DNA of 13,303 nucleotides. Origin: an uncultured Flavobacteriales bacterium. GTDB taxonomy: Bacteria; Bacteroidota; Bacteroidia; Flavobacteriales; BACL11. The notes below the pieces were generated by a model that saw only the letters and a program-made list of their open reading frames with translations, did not search any database and had not been told where the DNA came from. The translations under genes were made by a program, and so were the position numbers. Position 1 is the first letter of the stretch, and each line of letters opens with the position of its first letter. Positions 1-7,077 of the stretch are shown here, piece by piece. The stretch is taken from NCBI GenBank assembly GCA_950069165.1, contig CATMIT010000037.1:1-13303 (forward strand), given 5' to 3'.

Positions 1-681
1 TATATATTCTACTGGCTGCAATCCTTTATCTCCAAGCACATTTGCATTTACTCCCCTCCAAAAAACAACTAAACCTGCTACCATACCAATACCGGCTGCC
101 CCAAAACCATAATGCCAACCAAATTCATAACCCAACCAACCACAAACTAATGGGGCTAAGAAGGCTCCGGAATTTATTCCCATATAAAAGATAGTAAATC
201 CAGAATCCCTTCTATTGTCTCCTTCAGGATATAGACGCCCTACCATGGTAGAAATATTAGGTTTGAAAAATCCGTTTCCTACAATTAAAAGTGCAAGTGC
301 AGCATAAAAGAAAAAGTGGTTAATAGACGAAACTTCAAAGCCAAGAACATCACTTTTAAAATAGAATGCCATAAAGAAATGTCCGAGTGCCATTAAAATT
401 CCTCCTAGCATAATTGATTTTTTGAAACCAATAAACTTATCGGCAATCATACCCCCTAATACTGGTGTTGCATATACTAATGAACCATAAGCAGCAAAAA
501 TCCCAAATGACATTTCTTCTCTGTAAGCCTCATCAGTAATATAAGTAAAAAACTCATTTACCATGTAAAGCATAAGTAGAGCGCGCATGCCGTAATAGGA
601 AAAACGTTCCCATAATTCTGCAAAAAATAAATAGAACAAACCTTTAGGATGTCCGAATAGTTGATTGTCTTGATTTGTCAT
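1..681 (-). CDS. Proton-dependent oligopeptide transporter (POT/PTR2 family), N-terminal 227 residues, C-terminus beyond window
   Basis: Inner-membrane MFS carrier that imports di- and tripeptides with protons. Translating the minus strand from the ATG at 681 gives an open frame that runs off the window edge. It contains the POT signature ELWERFSYYG (about residues 22-31), whose ExxER motif is linked to proton coupling, then a cytoplasmic loop with GGMIADKFIG, then GNGFFKPNIST and the second PTR2 signature FTIFYMGINSGAF. These cover roughly the first six transmembrane helices. Family members are usually about 450-600 residues, so more than half is missing here because of the window edge, not damage. 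It lies 45 bases downstream of the dipeptidyl peptidase gene on the same strand, and no good promoter match is visible between them, so co-transcription is likely. Substrate range cannot be read from this fragment. Confidence 0.93.
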   Translation of the reverse strand, partial: MTNQDNQLFGHPKGLFYLFFAELWERFSYYGMRALLMLYMVNEFFTYITDEAYREEMSFGIFAAYGSLVYATPVLGGMIADKFIGFKKSIMLGGILMALGHFFMAFYFKSDVLGFEVSSINHFFFYAALALLIVGNGFFKPNISTMVGRLYPEGDNRRDSGFTIFYMGINSGAFLAPLVCGWLGYEFGWHYGFGAAGIGMVAGLVVFWRGVNANVLGDKGLQPVEYI

Positions 682-726
682 ATTTTGTTTAATAAATTAG
701 GTTGCCGAAAATAGTAAAATTTTCTA

Positions 727-2880
727 TTATAGATTCTTTAAAATAAAATCAGTCATTTTTTTGTATAAATGATAGCGTGTATTCCCACCATATATCCCAT
801 GATTTTTATCAGGATAGATGAATAAATCGAACTGTTTATTTGCCTTTACCAATGCTGAAATCATCTCCATAGTATTTTGAACATGTACATTGTCATCAGC
901 ACCACCATGTACCAATAAGTAATGTCCTTTTAGTTTTTCTACATGGTTAATTGGAGAGTTTTCATCATAACCACTTGCATTTTCTTGTGGAGTTTGCATA
1001 AAGCGTTCAGTATAGATATTATCGTAATAGCGCCAGTTGGTAACAGGTGCTACAGCAATTGCTAATGAGAAAACATCAGCACCTTTTGTTATGGCTAAGG
1101 ATGACATATATCCTCCATAACTCCATCCTTGAATTCCAATACGATTTGAATCAATATAATTTAGGCCTCCAAAGTATTTTGCTGCATTTATTTGGTCAAT
1201 GGTTTCATATTTACCCAATTCTTTATAGGTCATTTTTTTGAATTCGGCACCTTTTCCTCCTGTCCCTCTATTGTCCACACAGGCCACAATGTATCCTTTT
1301 TGGGCTAGCATTTGATACCAGTAATAGTTTGTTCCCCCAAAAGAATTTTTTACTTGCTGTGAGCCAGGACCTCCATATACAAACATGAAAAGTGGATATT
1401 CTTTGTTTTTATCAAAATTTGGAGGTTTTATCATCCAAGCGTTCAATTCTGCATCTTCAGTTTTAACAGTGAAAAATTCTTTTTCAGATAAGTTAAATTC
1501 TTCCATTTTAGTGTTAAAATCAGTGTTATCTTCTAGCGTTTTTAATTGCTTTCCATCAGCAGTATGCAAAGTGTAAATAGGTGCAGAGTTGGCAGTGGAA
1601 ACGGAATTCATATAATATTTAAGTCCTTTACTGAATGAAGTAGAGTTTGTGCCATTTTTAGTAGTAAGTCTTGTTTTCTCTCCACCCTCCAAATCTTGCA
1701 CAAAAAGCGAACGGTTGATTGAACCGTCTTCAGTGGAAGTGTAGAAGATTTTCATTTTATCAGAATCAACCCCATGAAAAGAAGTTACTTCCCAATTACC
1801 TTTGGTGATTTGTGTTTCATAACCTTCAAAATCTTTTATGTAAATATGATTGAATCCATCTTTTTCGGAAGTCCAAATAAAGTTGTCTTCAGGTAAAAAA
1901 GTTAGGTTGTCATGAATGTCAATAAAGTATTTGTCTTTTTCGGTAAAGAGCACTTTATTGCTTCCGTCCTCAGCATTGACTAACACAAAATCCAATTCAT
2001 TTTGGTGGCGATTCATTCCGTAAAGCGCCAATACTTTTGGGTTGTTGGTCCATTTAATTCTTGGAATGTATTCGTAATCTTTTTCGGTATAAATAAAAGT
2101 GCTTTTATTTGCTGTTAAATTGTAGAAATATACTTTTACAACTGAATTGTCTTCTCCTGCTTTCGGATATTTAAACACTTCTTGGGTTGGGTACAATCCT
2201 CCTTTAAACAAATCCATAGAGAATTCTTTTACAGCACTTTCATCAAATTTATAATAGGCAATATGTTCTCCATCTGGCGCCCATTCAAAAGAGCGAACCA
2301 AAGCAAATTCTTCTTCATACACCCAGTCGGAAGCCCCATTAATTATATGGTTCTTTTCCCCATCAGTTGTAACTTCTGTCACTTTTCCGCTTCTGATATT
2401 TTGAATAAAAAGATTGTTATCCATTACATAAGCAACTTTGTCTCCTTGAGGCGAGAAAGTAGCGTACATTACTTTGTCATTACTTAGTTTTTTGAGTTTA
2501 TCGGTAAAAACATTGTAGATGTAAAAAACCGATTTGCTGGAATGGCGATAGATTTTTTCAGTTTCAGTTGCTAATAGGAGTTGTTTTTCATCCTCACTAA
2601 AAGTGTATCTACCCACTTTTGGAATTTCAAAGTCATCACTTTTAAAAAGAGTGCGAATTTTTTTGCCACTTTTGAATTTGTATTTTATAATTTCTTGTCC
2701 ATCCTTAACTCTCTCCATTGTTGAATAGTGTTCGCCATCATTCATGGAATTGAATCCTCTTACAGATTTAGGGTAAAATTGATTTTCTTTCCATATTTCT
2801 TCTAGCGTTATATCTTTTTTTTGACTATATGCAGTAGTAAAACAAGCAATGCCAATTAGTAGTATAAATATCTTTTTCAT
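727..2880 (-). CDS. Dipeptidyl peptidase IV (S9B family serine peptidase), exported
   Basis: Cleaves dipeptides from peptide N-termini, classically after Pro or Ala at the second position. The 717-residue protein starts with a Sec-type signal peptide (basic MKK, hydrophobic core, probable cut near residue 20, AYSQ). Residues about 40-470 match the beta-propeller domain and include DWVYEEEF at 185-192, the double-Glu motif that binds the substrate N-terminus in true DPP IV. The alpha/beta-hydrolase domain follows: YGGPGSQ (oxyanion Tyr502), nucleophile Ser587 in GWSYGGYMS, Asp662 in GGADDNVH and His694 in KNHGIYG. All catalytic parts are present and the length is normal for the family. Its ATG lies one base after the stop of the upstream oxidoreductase gene (TAAAATG junction), which suggests translational coupling. 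A peptide transporter gene follows. Periplasmic or outer-membrane-facing location is inferred from the signal peptide; no T9SS sorting domain is visible. Confidence 0.96.
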   Translation of the reverse strand: MKKIFILLIGIACFTTAYSQKKDITLEEIWKENQFYPKSVRGFNSMNDGEHYSTMERVKDGQEIIKYKFKSGKKIRTLFKSDDFEIPKVGRYTFSEDEKQLLLATETEKIYRHSSKSVFYIYNVFTDKLKKLSNDKVMYATFSPQGDKVAYVMDNNLFIQNIRSGKVTEVTTDGEKNHIINGASDWVYEEEFALVRSFEWAPDGEHIAYYKFDESAVKEFSMDLFKGGLYPTQEVFKYPKAGEDNSVVKVYFYNLTANKSTFIYTEKDYEYIPRIKWTNNPKVLALYGMNRHQNELDFVLVNAEDGSNKVLFTEKDKYFIDIHDNLTFLPEDNFIWTSEKDGFNHIYIKDFEGYETQITKGNWEVTSFHGVDSDKMKIFYTSTEDGSINRSLFVQDLEGGEKTRLTTKNGTNSTSFSKGLKYYMNSVSTANSAPIYTLHTADGKQLKTLEDNTDFNTKMEEFNLSEKEFFTVKTEDAELNAWMIKPPNFDKNKEYPLFMFVYGGPGSQQVKNSFGGTNYYWYQMLAQKGYIVACVDNRGTGGKGAEFKKMTYKELGKYETIDQINAAKYFGGLNYIDSNRIGIQGWSYGGYMSSLAITKGADVFSLAIAVAPVTNWRYYDNIYTERFMQTPQENASGYDENSPINHVEKLKGHYLLVHGGADDNVHVQNTMEMISALVKANKQFDLFIYPDKNHGIYGGNTRYHLYKKMTDFILKNL

Positions 2881-2881
2881 T

Positions 2882-3451
2882 TTAAAGTTTTAATGCTGTT
2901 TTTTTAACGTCTTCTAAAAATATTTTTCTTTTTTCATCACTGACAAAAGGTACAGCAAAATACCTTCTATAAGTAATATCATAAATCCCACATATATGAA
3001 AAACACCTCTTTTTAATCGTCTTATAGGTAAATTTAAAAAAAAAGTAGTAATAGCTAATCTTGGTGAGCCATAGGTACAGAAGATTATTGCTTTTTTATC
3101 TTTTAAATGACCCTGAGGATATCCATAATTACCAACTACCCTTTTAAAAGAAAAAGCCCAAGGTGGAGCTAAGACTTTATCAATCCAACCTTCAACAATG
3201 GCTGGCATTCTAAAATTCCAAATTGGTGCAATTAAAACAATGATATCACATTTTTCTATTCTTTGTCTGTGATCTAAAACGTCAGGTCCAGGTTGTTCTC
3301 CTGCAAAAACTGGATTGAATTTTTCTTTGTATAAATCTACACTATCTACTTGATTTCCGTTTTCCTCAGCAGTTTTTATAAATGTATCTCTTATTGCTGC
3401 ATTAAAAGATTTATCATTATAATGACCATATACAAGAAATATCTTTTTCAT
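2882..3451 (-). CDS. NAD(P)H-dependent flavin oxidoreductase, flavodoxin-like fold (NQO/MdaB/KefF-type)
   Basis: Probably a soluble cytoplasmic FMN or FAD enzyme that reduces quinones or similar acceptors with NAD(P)H; the substrate is not readable from sequence. The 189-residue product has a first strand KKIFLVYGH followed by a phosphate-binding loop with NDKSFN (about 12-17), then IVLIAPIWNFRMPAIVEGWIDKV (71-93), which corresponds to the family's P-x-W-W-x-x-P-A-x-L-K-G-W-I-D region, and KKAIIFCTYGSP (119-130). The frame stays open upstream to 3544, but the Rossmann-like fold begins at the ATG at 3451. The longer version would add 31 unrelated residues and overlap the divergent gene, so 3451 is chosen. 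It is the first gene of the minus-strand set with the peptidase. A nine-A tract (plus strand 3036-3044) lies inside the gene, at residues TTFFLN. Confidence 0.85.
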   Translation of the reverse strand: MKKIFLVYGHYNDKSFNAAIRDTFIKTAEENGNQVDSVDLYKEKFNPVFAGEQPGPDVLDHRQRIEKCDIIVLIAPIWNFRMPAIVEGWIDKVLAPPWAFSFKRVVGNYGYPQGHLKDKKAIIFCTYGSPRLAITTFFLNLPIRRLKRGVFHICGIYDITYRRYFAVPFVSDEKRKIFLEDVKKTALKL

Positions 3452-3465
3452 TTTAGATTTATTAA

Positions 3466-3495
3466 TTTGTGGAGTGGCGAATTTAATTAAATTTG
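3466..3495 (+). promoter_or_regulatory. Putative Bacteroidota promoter (TTTG-N18-TAAATTTG) for the FAD-linked oxidase gene
   Basis: TTTG at 3466-3469 is followed after 18 bases by TAAATTTG at 3488-3495. This matches the -33 element (TTTG or TTG) and the -7 element (TAnnTTTG) known for the primary sigma factor of Bacteroides and Flavobacterium, at an accepted spacing. Transcription would begin about 5-8 bases beyond 3495, which bears on which GTG codon starts the downstream gene. Inferred by motif only; the region is AT-rich, so chance matches occur. Confidence 0.45.
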
Positions 3496-3500
3496 TGCAA

Positions 3501-4901
3501 GTGGAATATAAGAAAATAAATATTGATGATGTTTCCTTTTTCAAGAAAGTTATTGGGGAGAGTTTTGTTTTTACAAATGAAGAGCAATTAGTTGAGTATG
3601 GACATGATGAAACAGAGGATTTATCCTATCCGCCAGAAGTAGTATTAAAGCCAATAACTACTAATGAAATTGCTGATATTTTAAAGTATTGCAATGCTGA
3701 GAATATTCCTGTAACTCCTTGTGGAGGAAGGACTGGGTTGAGTGGTGGCTCTTTACCAATTTATGGTGGAGTAGCCTTGAGTACGGAACGCTTAAACGTG
3801 ATTATAGAAATTGACGAACGTAATTTGCAAGCAACTGTAGAGCCAGGAGTTATCAATCAAGTTTTTAGAGATGCAGTATCCGAGATAGGATTGTTTTATC
3901 CTCCTGATCCATCCAGTAAAGGGAGTTGCTTGTTAGGTGGGAATTTGGCCGAGAATGCGGGCGGTCCAAGAGCTGTAAAATATGGAGTAACCAAAGATTA
4001 TGTGCTGAATTTGGAAGTAGTATTGCCCACAGGTGAAATAATCTGGACTGGTGCTAATGTGCTGAAAAATGCAACAGGCTATGATTTAACTGCCCTTATG
4101 ATTGGCAGTGAAGGCACCCTTGGAATCATTACTAAAATTGTGTTCAAGTTAATTCCTTTACCAACAATGGATATTACAATGCTAGTGCCTTTCACTTCTG
4201 CTGAAAAAGCTTGTGAGGCGGTTTCTGCAGTTTTTCGTGCTGGTATTACGCCCTCAGCATTGGAGTTTATTGAGAGAGATGCTACACTTTGGGCATTGAA
4301 ATATACGGATATTGAGCTTCAAATTGAAGATGAGATACAAGCTCATCTTTTAGTAGAAGTTGATGGAAATGATATGGATGTTTTGAATAAAGATTGTGAA
4401 CGCATTGCTGAGGTTATGGAGCAGTTTGAGTGTGGTGAAATTCTTTTGGCTGATAGTGAAAGTCAAAAAAATCAAATTTGGAAATTGCGTAGGGCAATTG
4501 CCGAATCGGTAAAGTCCAATTCAATTTATAAAGAGGAAGATACAGTAGTGCCAAGAGCAGAATTAGCTAAATTATTAAAAGGAGTAAAAGAGATTGGAAA
4601 GAAATATGGATTCAAATCGGTTTGCTATGGACATGCAGGGGATGGTAATTTGCACATCAACATCATAAAAGGGGAAATGAGTGATACCGATTGGAATACT
4701 AAACTAACTTTAGGAATAAGAGAAATTTTTCAGTTGACTAAAAGTTTAGGAGGTACTTTAAGTGGAGAGCATGGTATAGGCCTAGTGCAGAAAGACTATA
4801 TGGGTATTGTGTTTTCTGAAAAATCGCTTTCCTTGCAAAAAGGCATTAAAACCCTTTTTGACCCAAATGGAATTTTGAATCCTGGGAAAGTATTTAGCTA
4901 A
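3501..4901 (+). CDS. FAD-linked oxidase of the GlcD / D-lactate dehydrogenase type
   Basis: Flavoprotein that oxidises a 2-hydroxy acid such as glycolate or D-lactate to the 2-keto acid. With a GTG start at 3501 it has 466 residues. The PCMH-type FAD domain spans about 40-225: GGRTGLSGG (75-83), PPDPSSKGS (134-142), KNATGYDL and GSEGTLGI (202-209). The FAD-oxidase C-terminal domain follows, with GHAGDGNLH (377-385), SGEHGIG (421-427) and FDPNGILNPGK (453-463). The length fits stand-alone family members, and no iron-sulphur partner (GlcF) or fused Fe-S domain is nearby. The start is uncertain. An in-frame GTG at 3474 would add nine residues (475 in all) but lies upstream of the transcription start predicted from the promoter at 3466-3495. 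GTG 3501 gives MEYKKINIDD but would then be nearly leaderless. No ATG is available in frame and no Shine-Dalgarno helps. Exact substrate is unknown. Confidence 0.9.
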   Translation: MEYKKINIDDVSFFKKVIGESFVFTNEEQLVEYGHDETEDLSYPPEVVLKPITTNEIADILKYCNAENIPVTPCGGRTGLSGGSLPIYGGVALSTERLNVIIEIDERNLQATVEPGVINQVFRDAVSEIGLFYPPDPSSKGSCLLGGNLAENAGGPRAVKYGVTKDYVLNLEVVLPTGEIIWTGANVLKNATGYDLTALMIGSEGTLGIITKIVFKLIPLPTMDITMLVPFTSAEKACEAVSAVFRAGITPSALEFIERDATLWALKYTDIELQIEDEIQAHLLVEVDGNDMDVLNKDCERIAEVMEQFECGEILLADSESQKNQIWKLRRAIAESVKSNSIYKEEDTVVPRAELAKLLKGVKEIGKKYGFKSVCYGHAGDGNLHINIIKGEMSDTDWNTKLTLGIREIFQLTKSLGGTLSGEHGIGLVQKDYMGIVFSEKSLSLQKGIKTLFDPNGILNPGKVFS

Positions 4902-4952
4902 TTGGAATAGTTAAGATTTATTTTTATATAATTCAAATTTGTTTTTTTTTAG

Positions 4953-4960
4953 TAAGTTTG
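4953..4960 (+). promoter_or_regulatory. Putative -7 promoter element (TAAGTTTG) upstream of the T9SS cargo gene
   Basis: TAAGTTTG is a perfect match to the Bacteroidota -7 consensus TAnnTTTG. It lies 68 bases before the ATG at 5029, directly after a nine-T tract (4942-4950). No TTG is present at the usual 17-23 base distance upstream; the nearest TTTG (4938-4941) is only 11 bases away. The match is therefore partial. It would give a leader of roughly 60 bases that contains the inverted repeat at 4985-5003. Confidence 0.35.
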
Positions 4961-4984
4961 TTCTCTCAAAATCAAAATAAAATT

Positions 4985-5003
4985 GTGAACTGAAATTGTT
5001 CAC
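4985..5003. promoter_or_regulatory. Perfect 6-bp inverted repeat GTGAAC-N7-GTTCAC in the leader of the T9SS cargo gene
   Basis: GTGAAC (4985-4990) and GTTCAC (4998-5003) are exact reverse complements separated by seven bases, ending 25 bases before the ATG at 5029. It could be an operator for a dimeric regulator with half-sites about 13 bases apart, or a small hairpin in the messenger RNA. Its position downstream of the -7 match fits either reading. It has no T-tract after it, so it is not an intrinsic terminator. The rest of the 4902-5028 gap shows nothing else I can support. Confidence 0.35.
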
Positions 5004-5028
5004 TTCTATCAATTAAAAAATATTAATC

Positions 5029-7077
5029 ATGAAAAAAAAAGCAATTTTTACAATCTTAATCGCAATGCTAAGCATATATACTTTTGCCCAATGCCCTGCG
5101 GGTCAAACAGAAGTTTCTATGGATATCTCAACAGACGGCTATGGCTATGAAATTTATTTGGAATTAGTTCCTTCAGGAAGTTCTTGTGGTAGCGGGGCTG
5201 CCATTTTTATAGGTGGAAATTCTCTTGTGGGCTGCAATGCTAATAGTGCTACTTCAGGAGGGTATAGCAATAATACCACTATCAATGCTGGTCCTTGGTG
5301 CTTAAATAATAGTGCTTCTTACGATATTTTATCCAGAGATGGATATGGAGATGGTGGTGCAGGATTTGTGGTAAATATTGCTACAATGCCTCTTTATACT
5401 TTTAGTGCAAGTGCGGCAAACGAAACTTTTTCTTTTACAGTAACTCCTCCTCCAGCAATTGATGGTGCCATGCAACATGTAGAAACGCCAGCTTATGTGT
5501 ATATGAGCAATGTGGATGTTAAAGGCAAAATCAAAAATCAAGGTTCCACTGCCATCAATACAATAGATGTGAATTATACCATAAATGGTGGCACAACTTT
5601 TACGCAAAATTTATCTTCATTAAATATTGCACCATTTACAACTTATGACTTTACACATCCTACCCCTTGGTATCCTTCTGCAATTGGTGCATATACTCTG
5701 GATTTATGGATTTCTAACATAAATGGACAAGGGGCTGATGCTGTTCCGTCAAATGATAATTTGACAAAAACAATCAATGTAAAAAATCCGATTCCAAATA
5801 TTATTCCTTCTTATACCTCAACTACCAATACTTTTACTTACGATATAATTGTAAATTCTAGCAATCAAGTGAATACGCCAAGAGATTTAGATTTTCATCC
5901 AAATGGAGATTTGTGGGTAATAAATACAGGAACTGAAAATGGGGGTGGAAGCACTGTAAAAGTTACAAATCCTGGAATGACAGGGCAATCTTCCTTGCGA
6001 CAACAAGATGGAAATGCTTGGCATTTTATGTCCTTACCCTCAGGAATTGCATTTAGTAATAATGAAAATTTTGCTACTTCTACTTCTGTATTAGATGCTA
6101 ACCATTCCCCTCAGAATGGGCTTTTTACCGGCCCTTCCCTATGGTCAAGTGATCCAGCTATTTACGCACAACCCTCTGGCGGTAATGGTTCTCATTTGGA
6201 TATGTTGCACGAGAGCCCAGAATGTATGGGTATTGCCAGTCAAGAAGATAATGTTTTTTGGGTGTATGATGATTATAATAATGATATTGCTATGTATGAC
6301 TTTGCAGAGGATCATGGACCTGGAAATTCAGAACATGATGATGGCAGGGTATTAAGGTATCAAGGAATGGGGCTTAATGCAATCAATACGACTATTGTTT
6401 GTCATTTGGAATTAGACAAAGCCAAAAAGTGGCTCTATTTTGTGGATGGTGGCAACCAAAGGATTATCAGATTGGATATTACTTCTGGTGTATTGGGAGG
6501 AGCACCTAGTTGGGGACCTTACGAAACTTTAGCAGAGTATAAAAAAGTGCTTGGTTTTACTTGGGAAATTGTTGCAGACACAGGATTAATTGAGCCAGCA
6601 GGAATTGACATAATAGATGATAGATTGGTAGTAACTGACCACAGTAATGGGGATATTATCTTTTATGATGTAAGTAATATTCCAGCAACTGAGATAGGAA
6701 GATTACAAACTAATGAGCCAGGAATTATGGGAGTTGTATTGGGTCCGGAAGGAAAAATATGGTATGCAAATCATCTCTTTCATAAAGTAGTAAAAATTGA
6801 ACCAAGCACTATTCTTGTAGGAGACAATGAAATAGAGTTGGAAACAAATACTTTTATCTTCCCAAACCCTGCTACCAATTACTTTAACATTGATAGAAGT
6901 AATTTTTCTGATGGAAATATTCAATTGAGTATCTCAGATATTAGCGGAAAGGAAGTCTTACAAATTCCTAATTTAACGAAAAATACAGTTGATATAAGTC
7001 ATTTAGCTTCTGGGCTTTATTTTGTAAATATAGATAATGGCAAGTACAAAACGAGCAAGAAGCTAGTCATTGAATAA
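5029..7077 (+). CDS. T9SS cargo: secreted multidomain protein with propeller-like core and type-A C-terminal sorting domain
   Basis: Function unknown; secretion by the type IX system is well supported. The 682-residue product begins with a signal peptide (MKKK, hydrophobic stretch, probable cut near FAQ, 19-21). Residues 22-118 carry four cysteines (22, 53, 69, 91) and a DGYGDGGAGF segment, resembling a divergent copy of the D-x-YGDG beta domain common in Bacteroidota secreted proteins. Residues about 148-252 look like a CARDB-type immunoglobulin fold (VDVKGKIKNQGSTAINT). Residues about 283-592 look like an NHL-type propeller (PRDLDFHPNGDLWVIN, KKWLYFVDGGNQRIIRLD, GIMGVVLGPEGKIWYAN), with a His/Asp-rich insert at 389-459. 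Residues 609-682 are the sorting domain (FPNPATNYFNI, ISGKEVL, LASGLYFVNI, KKLVIE). A nine-A run sits right after the ATG. The gene for a YeiH-like protein overlaps its last eight bases. Adhesin, binding protein or metal-dependent enzyme are all possible. Confidence 0.9.
   Translation: MKKKAIFTILIAMLSIYTFAQCPAGQTEVSMDISTDGYGYEIYLELVPSGSSCGSGAAIFIGGNSLVGCNANSATSGGYSNNTTINAGPWCLNNSASYDILSRDGYGDGGAGFVVNIATMPLYTFSASAANETFSFTVTPPPAIDGAMQHVETPAYVYMSNVDVKGKIKNQGSTAINTIDVNYTINGGTTFTQNLSSLNIAPFTTYDFTHPTPWYPSAIGAYTLDLWISNINGQGADAVPSNDNLTKTINVKNPIPNIIPSYTSTTNTFTYDIIVNSSNQVNTPRDLDFHPNGDLWVINTGTENGGGSTVKVTNPGMTGQSSLRQQDGNAWHFMSLPSGIAFSNNENFATSTSVLDANHSPQNGLFTGPSLWSSDPAIYAQPSGGNGSHLDMLHESPECMGIASQEDNVFWVYDDYNNDIAMYDFAEDHGPGNSEHDDGRVLRYQGMGLNAINTTIVCHLELDKAKKWLYFVDGGNQRIIRLDITSGVLGGAPSWGPYETLAEYKKVLGFTWEIVADTGLIEPAGIDIIDDRLVVTDHSNGDIIFYDVSNIPATEIGRLQTNEPGIMGVVLGPEGKIWYANHLFHKVVKIEPSTILVGDNEIELETNTFIFPNPATNYFNIDRSNFSDGNIQLSISDISGKEVLQIPNLTKNTVDISHLASGLYFVNIDNGKYKTSKKLVIE

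Noticed and set aside
2182..2487. Plus-strand open frame of 101 codons
   Set aside because: It lies wholly opposite the well-supported dipeptidyl peptidase gene, has no recognisable domain and no promoter or ribosome-site support.
3452..3544. 31-residue N-terminal extension of the flavin oxidoreductase
   Set aside because: The flavodoxin fold starts at the ATG at 3451; the extension does not look like a signal peptide and would overlap the divergent gene.
4934..4950. Palindrome CAAATTTG followed by nine Ts as an intrinsic terminator for the FAD-linked oxidase gene
   Set aside because: The palindrome has no loop and only A-T pairs apart from its ends, so it cannot form a stable terminator hairpin.
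5329..5607. Minus-strand open frame of 92 codons inside the T9SS cargo gene
   Set aside because: It is a shadow of the plus-strand gene, with Ser/Ile/Cys-rich composition typical of reverse frames and no family resemblance.
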